DNA from: Saccharopolyspora endophytica
Lineage (GTDB): Bacteria > Actinomycetota > Actinomycetes > Mycobacteriales > Pseudonocardiaceae
Direction of reading: 5' to 3'
Assembly (NCBI RefSeq): GCF_018070075.1
Contig: NZ_JAGPXE010000019.1
Location: forward strand, 1-64,000
DNA: 64,000 bases
Shown: positions 33,269 through 40,847 of the stretch, piece by piece
Layout of the letters: each line of letters opens with the position of its first letter
How positions within the stretch are numbered: the first letter of the stretch is position 1
The notes under the pieces: model-generated
The model's input: the letters and a program-made list of their open reading frames with translations, nothing else
Told to the model about the DNA's origin: nothing
Databases searched by the model: none
Position numbers and translations under genes: made by a program

Positions 33269-34235
33269 GACCGATCAGCGCGACAAGAGCCTGGCGGACG
33301 AGCTCCCGCTCGACCGCCTCAAGGACGCCGGGCAGGAACTCCTCGAAGCGGTGGTCTCCCGGGCGGTCGGCTCGGTCACCGGCAAGGTCACCGGCCTCAC
33401 CGACAGGCTGACCGGCGTCGCCGACAACGGCGGTTCCGGCCTGACCGCAGCGCTCACCGGCGCCAAGGACCTCGCCGAGGGCAAGTCTCCGCTGAAGTCC
33501 GCGCTCGGTGCCGGAGTGGCCGGGGCGAAGGACAAGGTCAAGCAAGCCGTCGGCGGAGGCGGCAGTGGCGGTGGCGGCAGCAGCGACGCGAAGGTCGTCA
33601 ACATCATCGAGGAGTTCGACGTCGGCATCCCGCTCCGCGTCGCCTACAACCAGTGGACCACGTTCGAGGACTTCCCCAGCTTCACCAGGAAGGTCGAGAA
33701 GGTCGAGCAGGAGTCCGACGAGAAGATCAGCTGGCGGGCCCAGATCTTCTTCTCCCACCGCGACTGGGAATCCACCATCATCGAGCAGGTCCCGGACGAG
33801 CGGATCGTGTGGAAGTCGACCGGGGCCAAGGGCTACGTCGACGGCGCCGTGACCTTCCACGAGCTCGCCCCGACGATGACGCGCATCCTGCTCGTCCTCG
33901 AGTACTACCCGCAGGGGTTCTTCGAGAAGACCGCCAACCTCTGGCGCGCCCAAGGTCGACGCGTGCGGTCGGATTTCAAGCACATCAAGCGGCACATGAT
34001 GACCCGCACGATCCTCGACCAGGACGAGGCCGAGGGCTGGCGCGGCGAGATCCGGGACGAGGAGGTCGTCAAGACCCACGAGGAAGCGCTCGACGAGGAG
34101 GAGAAGGCGGACCAGGACGAAGAGACGGACGAGGACTTCGAAGACGAAGACGAGACCGAAGACGAGACCGATGAGGAAGACGAGGAGGAAGACGAGGAGG
34201 AGCGGGTACCCGCTCAGGCCTCGCGGTCCAAGTGA
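33261..34235 (+). CDS. SRPBCC-family (polyketide cyclase/START-like) protein, GvpZ-like
   Basis: A 324-residue protein. Residues about 115-250 form an SRPBCC lipid-binding-like domain (NIIEEFDVGIPLRVAYNQWT, FEDFPSFTRKVEKVEQ, ISWRAQIFFSHRDWESTII, DERIVWKSTGAKGYVDGAVTF). Before it is a helical region and a Gly/Ser linker (GGGGSGGGGSS); after it comes a long Glu/Asp tail (about residues 265-315). ATG 33261 overlaps the preceding stop as ATGGCTGA. SRPBCC proteins of this kind accompany gas-vesicle loci in actinomycetes, where they may help assembly; no gvpA shell gene is present in this window. Confidence 0.75.
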   Translation: MAETDQRDKSLADELPLDRLKDAGQELLEAVVSRAVGSVTGKVTGLTDRLTGVADNGGSGLTAALTGAKDLAEGKSPLKSALGAGVAGAKDKVKQAVGGGGSGGGGSSDAKVVNIIEEFDVGIPLRVAYNQWTTFEDFPSFTRKVEKVEQESDEKISWRAQIFFSHRDWESTIIEQVPDERIVWKSTGAKGYVDGAVTFHELAPTMTRILLVLEYYPQGFFEKTANLWRAQGRRVRSDFKHIKRHMMTRTILDQDEAEGWRGEIRDEEVVKTHEEALDEEEKADQDEETDEDFEDEDETEDETDEEDEEEDEEERVPAQASRSK

Positions 34236-34342
34236 ACCGCTTCTCGTGATCAGGACCACGTCGATTCCGCGCACGGCTGTGTCAACATCGGTGAACCATC
34301 CCGCCTGCGCAGGGTCCACGACCCGACCACGAGGAGACGAGT

Positions 34343-35224
34343 GTGCAACTGAGCACCATCAGCCACGACGTCACCGACGGCGTCCTCGTCGTCACGCTCA
34401 ACCGCCCCGACCAGCTCAACGCCTTCACCCCCACCATGGCCGACGAGCTGGAGGAGACGTTCGTCCAGGTCAACGACGATGACTCCATCCGGGCGGTCGT
34501 CGTGACCGGCGCGGGGCGGGCGTTCTGCGCGGGGATGGACCTCAGCAGCGAGGGCAACGTCTTCGGCCTCGACGAGTCGCAGTCGCCCGCGCTCGCCGAC
34601 ATGCAGGACCTCTCCGCCCCTGAGCTCCGCCGCATCCGCGACACCGGCGGCCGGGTCACGCTGGCCGTCCACGACTGCCGCAAGCCGGTCATCGCCGCCA
34701 TCAACGGCGCCGCCGTGGGCATCGGCGCGACGATGACGCTGGCCATGGACGCGCGCCTGATGTCGAGCAAGGCGCGGTTCGGCCTGGTCTTCGGCCGGCT
34801 GGGCATCGTGCCCGAGGCCGCGTCGACGTGGTTCCTGCCGCGCATCGTCGGCATGCCGAAGGCGCTCGACCTCGCCTACCGCGCCGAGATCCTCGACTCG
34901 GCGGCCGCTGCGGAGGCCGGGCTCGCCGACGCCGTCCACGCGCCCGAATCCCTGCTGGAGGCCGCGCTGGAGCTCGCCGACGCCTGGACCAAGGGCAAGT
35001 CGCCGGTCGCCACGGCGCTCACCCGCCAGATGATGCGCCGCAACAGCGCCCTCGACCACCCCCGCGACGCGCACCGGATCGATTCGCTGGCGATGTTCTA
35101 CACGAGCATCGGCGACGGCGCGGAAGGCGTCGCGGCCTTCACCGAGAAGCGCGACCCGCAGTTCCGCGGCCAGGCCTCGGACCTCCCCGCCTTCTACGAC
35201 GAGTGGCTGCACGGCGACCGCTGA
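34343..35224 (+). CDS. Crotonase-family enoyl-CoA hydratase/isomerase
   Basis: A 293-residue crotonase. It has the N-terminal VTLNRPDQLNAFTP, the oxyanion-hole loops AGRAFCAGMDLSSEG and AAINGAAVGIGATMTLAMD, and FGRLGIVPEAASTWFLPRIVG, the form seen in the actinobacterial EchA subgroup with Glu in PEAAS. The QPE glutamate of rat hydratase is not present. These enzymes act on unsaturated acyl-CoAs in fatty-acid or sterol breakdown; the exact substrate is open. GTG 34343 has GAGGAG 6 bases upstream. It appears to be a single gene; direct repeats of CGTTCCCAG follow it at 35229-35263. Confidence 0.88.
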   Translation: MQLSTISHDVTDGVLVVTLNRPDQLNAFTPTMADELEETFVQVNDDDSIRAVVVTGAGRAFCAGMDLSSEGNVFGLDESQSPALADMQDLSAPELRRIRDTGGRVTLAVHDCRKPVIAAINGAAVGIGATMTLAMDARLMSSKARFGLVFGRLGIVPEAASTWFLPRIVGMPKALDLAYRAEILDSAAAAEAGLADAVHAPESLLEAALELADAWTKGKSPVATALTRQMMRRNSALDHPRDAHRIDSLAMFYTSIGDGAEGVAAFTEKRDPQFRGQASDLPAFYDEWLHGDR

Positions 35225-35324
35225 CCCAACGTTCCCAGCTCGTTCCCAGGTCGTTCACCGGGAACGCCCGCATCCCGCACCTATCGTGGTGATCGGAACG
35301 GTGCGCGGCGAGGGAGGGCGGGTC

Positions 35325-35804
35325 ATGGGCGGTCACCGCAGGCGAGCCGCGGAGCCGCTGAGGGGGTTCCGCGGCCACGTCGTCGGCCAGGCCGCGATGT
35401 TCACCGCGGTCGGTGCCGTGACCACGCTGGCCAACGTCGTGCTCTACGTGCTGATGCGCGGCACGTTCAGCGCCGAGATCTCCAACGTCCTGTCGGTGCT
35501 GATCACAACGGTCGCCAGCAGCATCGCGCACCGGCGGTGGGTGTTCTCCGACCGCGACGAGCACCCGATGCGGATGCACCTGCAGACCTTCGCGGTGATG
35601 CTCTACTACTGCGGGTCGAACCAGATCGCGTTGTGGCTGCTCGGTCTCGCCGTCGAAGCCCCGTCGAGCACGGCCGAGGCCACGGCCGTCGTCGCGATGG
35701 CCCTCTTCGGCGGCACCAGCAGATTCCTGGCGCTGCGCCTCTGGGTCTTCACCCGCCGAACGAGGTCGACACCTCCGCTCAACACCGAGACCCCGGTGAG
35801 CTGA
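35325..35804 (+). CDS. GtrA-like membrane protein
   Basis: A 159-residue protein with four predicted membrane helices (QAAMFTAVGAVTTLANVVLY, then NVLSVLITTVASSIAHRRWVF, the TFAVMLYYCGSN helix, and a last helix before LWVFTRR). The RRWVF motif after helix 2 is typical of the GtrA family. GtrA proteins are thought to flip lipid-linked sugars in cell-wall or O-antigen modification. ATG 35325 has GGAGGG upstream; an earlier in-frame start at 35286 is less likely. It converges on the Pycsar-effector-like gene. Confidence 0.85.
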   Translation: MGGHRRRAAEPLRGFRGHVVGQAAMFTAVGAVTTLANVVLYVLMRGTFSAEISNVLSVLITTVASSIAHRRWVFSDRDEHPMRMHLQTFAVMLYYCGSNQIALWLLGLAVEAPSSTAEATAVVAMALFGGTSRFLALRLWVFTRRTRSTPPLNTETPVS

Positions 35805-35826
35805 GCGACCGACTCTCGCTGTGGCG

Positions 35827-36321
35827 TCACCACTGCGATGAGGCCACGGCGAGGACTGCTGTGATCATGCCTGTGCCGATGAGGGCGGTTGCCAGTCGGA
35901 CTCTGCGGAACTTCGTCGCGCCGAGTCGGGAGATGGTGAGCAGCTGCTGGCGGTACCAGCGCTGCGGGTCCTCGACGATGCGCTCGACGAAGCCCGTCAT
36001 CTCCTCGTCGGTCATCCGCCTGCTGTCGTGGAACCCGCTGCCGCGCAGCTGCGGTCGCACCACGGCGAGCAGGAGCAGGACGGCCAGCAGCATCAGCACC
36101 AGCGCGCCCCACAGCGCCATCCGCCCGGGCGCGGGCAGCGGGATCCGCTGGACCGCCGCCGCACCCACCGTCACGATCGGCCCGAAGACCGCGAGCAGCA
36201 CGCTCGCCTTCGTGTCGGTGCGGGCGATCGCGGCATCCGCCCTCGCCAGCTCCGCACGCAGAACCTCCAGCGCGGCCTCGCCGATGTCCCGCTCATCGTC
36301 GGCCACAGCGCTCACGTTCAC
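35827..36321 (-). CDS. Pycsar-effector-like membrane protein (DUF5706 type)
   Basis: A 164-residue protein starting with GTG. The motif LRAELARADAAIARTDTKASVLLAVFG matches the head of PycTM-type effectors of the Pycsar cyclic-nucleotide anti-phage system, in which a cCMP/cUMP signal triggers membrane damage. Hydrophobic stretches lie at about residues 44-62, 71-91 and 145-163. The usual partner, a uridylate/cytidylate cyclase, is not encoded nearby, so it may be an orphan or have another role. Both neighbours are unrelated. The function is inferred from family resemblance only. Confidence 0.65.
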   Translation of the reverse strand: MNVSAVADDERDIGEAALEVLRAELARADAAIARTDTKASVLLAVFGPIVTVGAAAVQRIPLPAPGRMALWGALVLMLLAVLLLLAVVRPQLRGSGFHDSRRMTDEEMTGFVERIVEDPQRWYRQQLLTISRLGATKFRRVRLATALIGTGMITAVLAVASSQW

Positions 36322-36388
36322 ACCCCGTTCTCGATCACCACCGCACGGCGACGATACGGCGAGGAACAGCCCGGGGTGCGGGGGTGTC

Positions 36389-36444
36389 GAATTTCGCGCG
36401 AAATTCGAGTGCCGAAGTTCGGGCTCGAATTTCGCGCGAAATTC
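36389..36444. repeat. Twin palindrome element, GCGC core, copy 1
   Basis: GAATTTCGCGCGAAATTC, a perfect 18-bp palindrome, occurs at 36389-36406 and again at 36427-36444 (38 bp apart) with a 20-bp linker that contains the smaller palindrome CCGAAGTTCGG. A second element of the same build and spacing lies at 40556-40611. Confidence 0.85.
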
Positions 36445-36472
36445 GACACCCCCGGCACCGCCGAGGACGGGA

Positions 36473-37786
36473 CTAGGCGTTCAGGTCGGCTCCGCGGGGT
36501 TCGCGGACCATGGTGACGGCGATGATCGAGATGACGCTGAGCACCATGATGTACGCGCCGACGGAGTAGGCGCTGCCGGTGGCCTGGGTCAGCGCTTCGG
36601 CGATGGTGGGCGCGAACGCTCCGCCGAGGATGGCGCCGAAGGCGTAGCCGATGGACACGCCGGAGTAGCGCACCTTGGCCGGGAACATCTCGGCGTACAT
36701 CGCCGACATCGGCCCGTAGGACAGCCCGATGCCGAACGACAGCACGACGATGGCCAGCGCGAACAGCACGCCGCTGCCCGTTCCCATCATGAGGAACATC
36801 GGCAGCATCCACACGAACACGGCCGCGTAGCCGATCTGGAACGTGCGCACCCGCCCGATCCGGTCGGACAGAGCACCGGAGTAGACGGTGAACACCAGCC
36901 ACCCGACGGCGCCGACGATCGTCGCCAGCAGCACGGTCGGCCGGGACAGCCCAAGGGTCTTGCCGTAGCTGAGGAAGTAGGCGATGACCAGGTAACCGGC
37001 GGCGTTGTTGGCGACGAAGATCAGCGCGGCCAGCACGACGTTGCGGGTGTTGCTGCGGAACAGCTCCTGCAGCGGCGCCGAGGAGTGGGCCTTGCGATCC
37101 AGCATCTCCTGGAACACCGGGCTCTCCTCGACCAGGCGGCGCACCAGGTAGCCGAACACGATGAGCACGACCGACACCAGGAACGGAATCCGCCAGCCCC
37201 AGGCGAGGAACTGCTCCTCGCTGGTCGACGAGCTGATCACCCACAGCACCCCGGTGGCCAGGATCAACCCGAGCGGCACGCCGGTCTGCGGGTAGGAGCC
37301 GAAGTAGCCGCGCTTGCCGAGCGGGGCGTGCTCGACCGCCATCAGCGCCGCACCACCCCATTCCCCGCCTGCGGAGAAGCCCTGCACGACGCGCAGCACG
37401 ATGAGCAGGATCGGCGCCGCGACCCCGATCTGGGCGTAGGTGGGCAGCAGCCCGATCAGCGCGGTCGCCGCACCCATCATGATCAGCGTCATGACCAGCA
37501 TCGCCTTGCGCCCGAGCCGGTCACCGAACCGCCCGGCGACGACCGCTCCGAGCGGCCGGAACAGGAAGCTGATGCCGATGGTCGCCAGCGACAGCAGGCT
37601 GGCGACCCCCGGTGCGTCGGCGCTCAGGGGCTTGAAGAAGTGCGGCGCGAACACCAGGCTCGCCGCCTGCGCGTAGATGAAGAAGTCGTACCACTCGATG
37701 GTCGTCCCGACGAGCGTGCTGGCGAGCAACCGCTTCTCATCCCGGGTGCGACCAGCGCCCGCAGCGTGCTGCACGGAGTCCGACAT
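36473..37786 (-). CDS. MFS transporter, metabolite:H+ symporter (MHS) family
   Basis: A 437-residue 12-helix transporter of the MHS/ShiA/ProP group. It has the opening TTIEWYDFFIYAQAASLVF, the loop motif GRFGDRLGRKAMLV between helices 2 and 3, VVQGFSAGGEWGGAALMAVEHA and the C-terminal FPAKVRYSGVSIGYAFG. MHS carriers import organic acids or osmolytes with protons; the substrate is unknown. Start ATG 37786 has CGAGGT about 7 bases upstream; the longer frame to 37867 has no ribosome site. It is a single gene. The 203-bp gap after its start holds nothing else that I recognise. Confidence 0.9.
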   Translation of the reverse strand: MSDSVQHAAGAGRTRDEKRLLASTLVGTTIEWYDFFIYAQAASLVFAPHFFKPLSADAPGVASLLSLATIGISFLFRPLGAVVAGRFGDRLGRKAMLVMTLIMMGAATALIGLLPTYAQIGVAAPILLIVLRVVQGFSAGGEWGGAALMAVEHAPLGKRGYFGSYPQTGVPLGLILATGVLWVISSSTSEEQFLAWGWRIPFLVSVVLIVFGYLVRRLVEESPVFQEMLDRKAHSSAPLQELFRSNTRNVVLAALIFVANNAAGYLVIAYFLSYGKTLGLSRPTVLLATIVGAVGWLVFTVYSGALSDRIGRVRTFQIGYAAVFVWMLPMFLMMGTGSGVLFALAIVVLSFGIGLSYGPMSAMYAEMFPAKVRYSGVSIGYAFGAILGGAFAPTIAEALTQATGSAYSVGAYIMVLSVISIIAVTMVREPRGADLNA

Positions 37787-37989
37787 GGCTGAACCTCGTT
37801 GTTCCGTCGTCCTTGTGTTGGGTGTCTGTCTAGTCGGGACGACGCGCCAGGTCGAGTGCTCACGCACAACGATTCACGGCGAATCCGGCCGGCACCCACA
37901 GCCCGGAAGATCCGATTCAGGCGAAATGGCTTTCCGTGTTCACTTCCATACTCTCCGTAGCACTGCGGCCCACCGTGCCTGCGGCGCCC

Positions 37990-38244
37990 TCAGAGCGAGA
38001 ACCGGTCGCCCTTCACCGCATCGAGGAACGTCTCCCACTGCAACGGCGTCGCGGTGAAGTACCCCGCGCCCGGCGCCTTCGAATCACGCACCGCGGCGTG
38101 ACCGGATAACTCCCCCACCTCGACGCAGTCGCCGTTGGGGTGACTGAAGCTGGACTTCCGCCAGCCGACCACGCGACCAACCTCCACGCAGTTCCCATTT
38201 GGGTGGCTGTGCGAGGACTTCCGCCAACCCTGGATCTCACTCAT
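37990..38244 (-). CDS. DUF397 protein with an internal duplication
   Basis: An 84-residue DUF397 protein. Normal members are about 60 residues with one WRKSSYS...CVEV block; this one has two in tandem: GWRKSSHSHPNGNCVEVGRVV then GWRKSSFSHPNGDCVEVGELSG, a 21-residue (63-bp) duplication, followed by the usual AVRDSKAPGAGYFTATPLQWETFLDAVK end. Its ATG overlaps the stop of the XRE-DUF5753 gene (ATGA). Such pairs act as regulatory modules or toxin/antitoxin-like couples in actinomycetes, for example the BldB/WhiJ-type systems. Confidence 0.88.
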   Translation of the reverse strand: MSEIQGWRKSSHSHPNGNCVEVGRVVGWRKSSFSHPNGDCVEVGELSGHAAVRDSKAPGAGYFTATPLQWETFLDAVKGDRFSL

Positions 38245-39098
38245 CCCTCGTTCCCCTTCTCCTCCGCGATACTTCGTATGAGCTCCGCACTAGCTTCAGG
38301 GCTCAGAGCCAGCTTGCCGATCGCGTCGATCGCTTGTCGATACTCCTGCACATCAACGACATCGACGACGAAGGCACCAGAGCTGTAGTGCTCGAAGTGC
38401 ACCGTCGCCGGGGAGTCGGGGAACTCGTACAGGATGAACGGCCCGACCAGCCCTGGATGCCAGCCGACGAAGGATGGAACCACCTGAATCGTCACGTTCT
38501 CACGACCGGCCAGATCTCGGAGGTGCACGAGTTGATCGGCCATGACTTCGGCGGTGCCGATCTGGTCGCGGAGTGCGTATTCACCGATCAAAGCGTGGAA
38601 CCGCAACGGAGACCTGCGGGTGAGCAGCTCACGTCGTGACGCCCTCACCATGGCTCGGGTTTCGACCTCGTTCGCCGGCAGATCCGCTGCGACCGAGGCT
38701 GCGCGAGCATATTCAGAAATCTGCAGCAGCCCGGGAACCACCATTGGCGACCATTCAATAGCCGTTGAAGCAGCTCGTTCGCATTCCACCACTCCCGCGA
38801 GCTGCTGCGGAATACCGGGAATGCCGACAGCGAGCCAGTTGGGCTCGCTGGCATGCCGGGCGAGGTCGACGAGTCGCCGCCTCTCCTCCCCTGTCACCCC
38901 GGCGACCGCCAGCAGCGATGCCACGTCCTCCGGCGCCGGCACTCTTCGGCCGGTCTCCCAGTGCGAGATCGTTCCGTGGCTCATTCCGAGCCGCTTGCTC
39001 AGCTCTCTTCCGCTGATCCCGGATTCTTCCCGAACCGTTCGGATTGCTGCCGCGAGCGCCCGCGCTCGCGGCGTCACGGCACTAACGTCTACAGGCAC
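38241..39098 (-). CDS. XRE-family regulator with DUF5753 domain (WhiJ-like)
   Basis: A 285-residue protein. The N-terminal helix-turn-helix spans about residues 10-65 (ALAAAIRTVREESGISGREL, LGMSHGTISHWETGRRVP), and the rest is DUF5753 (VPGLLQISEYARAASV, FHALIGEYALRDQIG, NVTIQVVPSFVGWHPG). It is coupled to the DUF397 gene by a 4-bp overlap, the standard pair. I place the start at GTG 39098: a TACGAT -10 box ends 7 bases before it, so the mRNA is probably leaderless. The frame is open to GTG 39140 but that would lie upstream of the predicted transcript. Confidence 0.88.
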   Translation of the reverse strand: MPVDVSAVTPRARALAAAIRTVREESGISGRELSKRLGMSHGTISHWETGRRVPAPEDVASLLAVAGVTGEERRRLVDLARHASEPNWLAVGIPGIPQQLAGVVECERAASTAIEWSPMVVPGLLQISEYARAASVAADLPANEVETRAMVRASRRELLTRRSPLRFHALIGEYALRDQIGTAEVMADQLVHLRDLAGRENVTIQVVPSFVGWHPGLVGPFILYEFPDSPATVHFEHYSSGAFVVDVVDVQEYRQAIDAIGKLALSPEASAELIRSIAEEKGNEG

Positions 39099-39111
39099 GA
39101 GACAGATCGTA
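39098..39111 (-). promoter_or_regulatory. -10 box of a leaderless transcript (XRE-DUF5753 gene)
   Basis: TACGAT at 39111-39106 is followed by CTGTCTC and then the GTG start, so transcription should begin at or next to the start codon. No ribosome binding site precedes GTG, in line with leaderless initiation. Confidence 0.5.
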
Positions 39112-39219
39112 TGGCCGTCTACCTGGTATATCCATCCCACGATTAGGTAATTGATCAGTGGCTACTAGACGTCGATTCTGGATTTGACAGCATCGACATC
39201 GAATTTCCTGGGGGTTGCG

Positions 39220-39438
39220 ATGTACAAGTTCTACTGGGTTCCGGCGAACTCAGCGCGACATGCGAGCACCGACCGACGGCCGGAAGGCGCGTTGGTCTAT
39301 CCGAGCGGGACCGCGGTCACAACGTTGTGCGGCGAGGTCGACCTGGTCGCGGACAACTCCGAGCTCGCATGGCTGTGGGCGACGTGCCCGGAGTGCTATC
39401 GAGTGGCGTTGCGGATAGCGAGGGCAGCAGACGGATGA
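39220..39438 (+). CDS. Small zinc-finger-like protein
   Basis: A 72-residue protein with a possible zinc site: His in SARHAST, Cys in TTLCGE, and CPEC in WATCPECYRVALR. A run of G residues precedes ATG 39220 as a ribosome site. Similar short proteins (opening with a Tyr/Trp-Val-Pro stretch and ending with a CxxC helix) often lie next to XRE/DUF397 genes in Saccharopolyspora-like genomes; this is from memory. It is divergent from the XRE regulator and may be part of the same regulatory unit. Confidence 0.7.
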   Translation: MYKFYWVPANSARHASTDRRPEGALVYPSGTAVTTLCGEVDLVADNSELAWLWATCPECYRVALRIARAADG

Positions 39439-39560
39439 CGAAACGCCCCTGAATCAGGAACCGCTCGGCCGGACCCCACACCGAGACCGGTTCCAGGTCG
39501 GCCGGTGCTCCTTCCCCTCCCCCAGCACCGGCCGGCCATCCCCCGATCCAGAACGCGCGG

Positions 39561-39863
39561 CTACGCCCCCAACGCGGTGGTGGTCGAGGCTCCGATCATG
39601 ACGACGAGGAAGAAGAGGAAGACCATCGCCCACACCGCCAGGACCACGTACCCCAGCACCAGCCCGGCGATCGCCATGCCGTACCCGGACTGCGGCGGGT
39701 TGTTCCTGATGTCGCGCGCGGCGAGGTGACCGAAGATCACTGCCAGCGGCGCGATCCCGAGAATGCCCAGGACCAGCGCGGCCACCGACATGCCGTTGGT
39801 GGGCGCTGGGGACGTCATCGCGGGTGGCACGGGTCGCGGGTAGTACGGCTGTTCGGCGGTCAT
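39561..39863 (-). CDS. DUF4190-type membrane protein
   Basis: A 100-residue protein: a Pro-rich cytoplasmic head (PYYPRPVPPAMTSPAP), then two membrane helices (SVAALVLGILGIAPLAVIFG and IAGLVLGYVVLAVWAMVFLF) joined by the signature HLAARDIRNNPPQSGYGMAIAG. The GH-A-x-x-x-I and G-x-G-M-A-x-x-G-L pattern is that of DUF4190. Function of the family is unknown; it is common in actinobacterial envelopes. It is a single gene with no coupled neighbour. Confidence 0.87.
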   Translation of the reverse strand: MTAEQPYYPRPVPPAMTSPAPTNGMSVAALVLGILGIAPLAVIFGHLAARDIRNNPPQSGYGMAIAGLVLGYVVLAVWAMVFLFFLVVMIGASTTTALGA

Positions 39864-40007
39864 GTTCGAATCCCCCTCAGGCTGTTGTCCGGCTGCAGTA
39901 CGGAAGGGTGCCGGTGGGTCTTCCCAGCAGGCAGGGGCGAAAGGCCCGGGCGCGGGTGCTGACGACTCGCCTCACCAGCCGCGACGCAGGCCGATAGTGT
40001 CGGCCGC

Positions 40008-40517
40008 ATGGCAGATCCACTCGGAGCGCTGGCGTCGTTGCGGGCCACCCGGTGGTTCACCGATGCCGCGGTCGGCGACGACGTGCTGCGGCCGGTGTTG
40101 GAGGCCGGGCGGTGGACGGGGTCCGCGCGCAATCGCCAGCCCTGGCGGTTCCACACCGTGCGGAGTCCGGACACGCGCGCGGAGCTGAGTCGCTGCGGCG
40201 CTTACGCGGCGCACCTGCGGGCGGCGCCCGTGGTGCTGCTGCTCGCCCTCGACCTCAGCTGGAGCGACGCCGCGTTCGACTGCGGACGGGTGGCGCAGAA
40301 CATCATGCTGGCCGCGCACGCGCTCGGGCTCGGCTCGTGCCCGGTGACGTTCTTCCCGGAGGACAACGTCGAGCGGGTCACCGCCCTCGCGGGCTTCTCC
40401 GCCCCGTGGCAGGTCCGCACCGGGATCGCGCTCGGGCACCCCGCCCCGACCCCGGCAGGCCGATCGGCGATCCCCACCGGCCGACTCCCGCTCGACGAGC
40501 TCTGGACCTCCGACTAA
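40008..40517 (+). CDS. Nitroreductase-family protein
   Basis: A 169-residue FMN/flavin reductase-fold protein. The N-terminus LASLRATRWFTDAAVGDDVL and WTGSARNRQPWRFHTV are the FMN phosphate-binding region of nitroreductases (Arg and Asn/Gln-Pro-Trp), followed by DCGRVAQNIMLAAHALGLGS and a helix. Members reduce nitro groups, quinones or other acceptors with NAD(P)H; the substrate here is unknown. The gene is short but has all core elements. It is a single gene between repeats and the DUF4190 gene. Confidence 0.87.
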   Translation: MADPLGALASLRATRWFTDAAVGDDVLRPVLEAGRWTGSARNRQPWRFHTVRSPDTRAELSRCGAYAAHLRAAPVVLLLALDLSWSDAAFDCGRVAQNIMLAAHALGLGSCPVTFFPEDNVERVTALAGFSAPWQVRTGIALGHPAPTPAGRSAIPTGRLPLDELWTSD

Positions 40518-40555
40518 CACGCCCCGACGAACGTTCGCTCACGGCGTGAAATTTC

Positions 40556-40611
40556 GAATTTCGCGCGAAATTCGAGTCGAAACTTTGCCGGTCGAATTTC
40601 GCGCGAAATTC
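40556..40611. repeat. Twin palindrome element, GCGC core, copy 2
   Basis: GAATTTCGCGCGAAATTC recurs at 40556-40573 and 40594-40611, again 38 bp apart, with a different 20-bp linker that also begins GAGT and ends in TC. The perfect conservation of both palindromes and of the spacing against a changed linker suggests selection or recent copying from the 36389-36444 element. Confidence 0.85.
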
Positions 40612-40683
40612 GAATCCTGCCCACTACGGCAGCACCAGGGCGCACGTCGGAACCACGGCCCGGAGGCTCTGGGGAATCCGGTG

Positions 40684-40757
40684 CCGGACTTCCACTGAAA
40701 TCGGGGGGCGGGTTTCCACTGGAGTTCGGGGGGCGGGTTTCCACTGGAGTTCGGAGC
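40684..40757. repeat. Palindromic intergenic repeat, CACT core, 3 units
   Basis: Three units of the TTTCCACTG(A/G)A(A/G)(A/T)TCGG type lie at 24- and 25-bp spacing (CACT centres about 40694.5, 40718.5, 40743.5). The last two are identical over 20 bp. Together with the GCGC twin element just before it, repeats account for most of the 330-bp gap 40518-40847. Confidence 0.7.
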
Positions 40758-40785
40758 TTGGAGCTCGGGGCGGGGTGGGCCGTTC

Positions 40786-40832
40786 TTGACCTGGGGGGAT
40801 CGGGGTCGTAGCTTGCCTAGCAAGCGCTTGGT
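40786..40832 (+). promoter_or_regulatory. Promoter with KstR2-like TetR operator
   Basis: TTGACC (40786-40791) and TAGCTT (40809-40814) form a -35/-10 pair with a 17-bp spacer. AGCAAGCGCTTGGT (40819-40832) fits the published KstR2 motif AnCAAGnnCTTGnT exactly, and GCTTGC-CTA-GCAAGC overlaps it. The operator covers the -10 end and start of transcription, as expected for a repressor. It is 16 bp before the start codon of the transporter gene. The promoter and motif are read directly; identity of the repressor is inferred. Confidence 0.65.
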
Positions 40833-40847
40833 TCGGCGGAGGAAGTG

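Noticed and set aside
35229-35263. CGTTCCCAG direct repeats and the CGTTCCC...GGGAACG stem after the crotonase gene as a definite terminator or operator.
   Set aside because: The stem is only 7 bp with a 12-base loop and the repeats are few; too weak to call either way.
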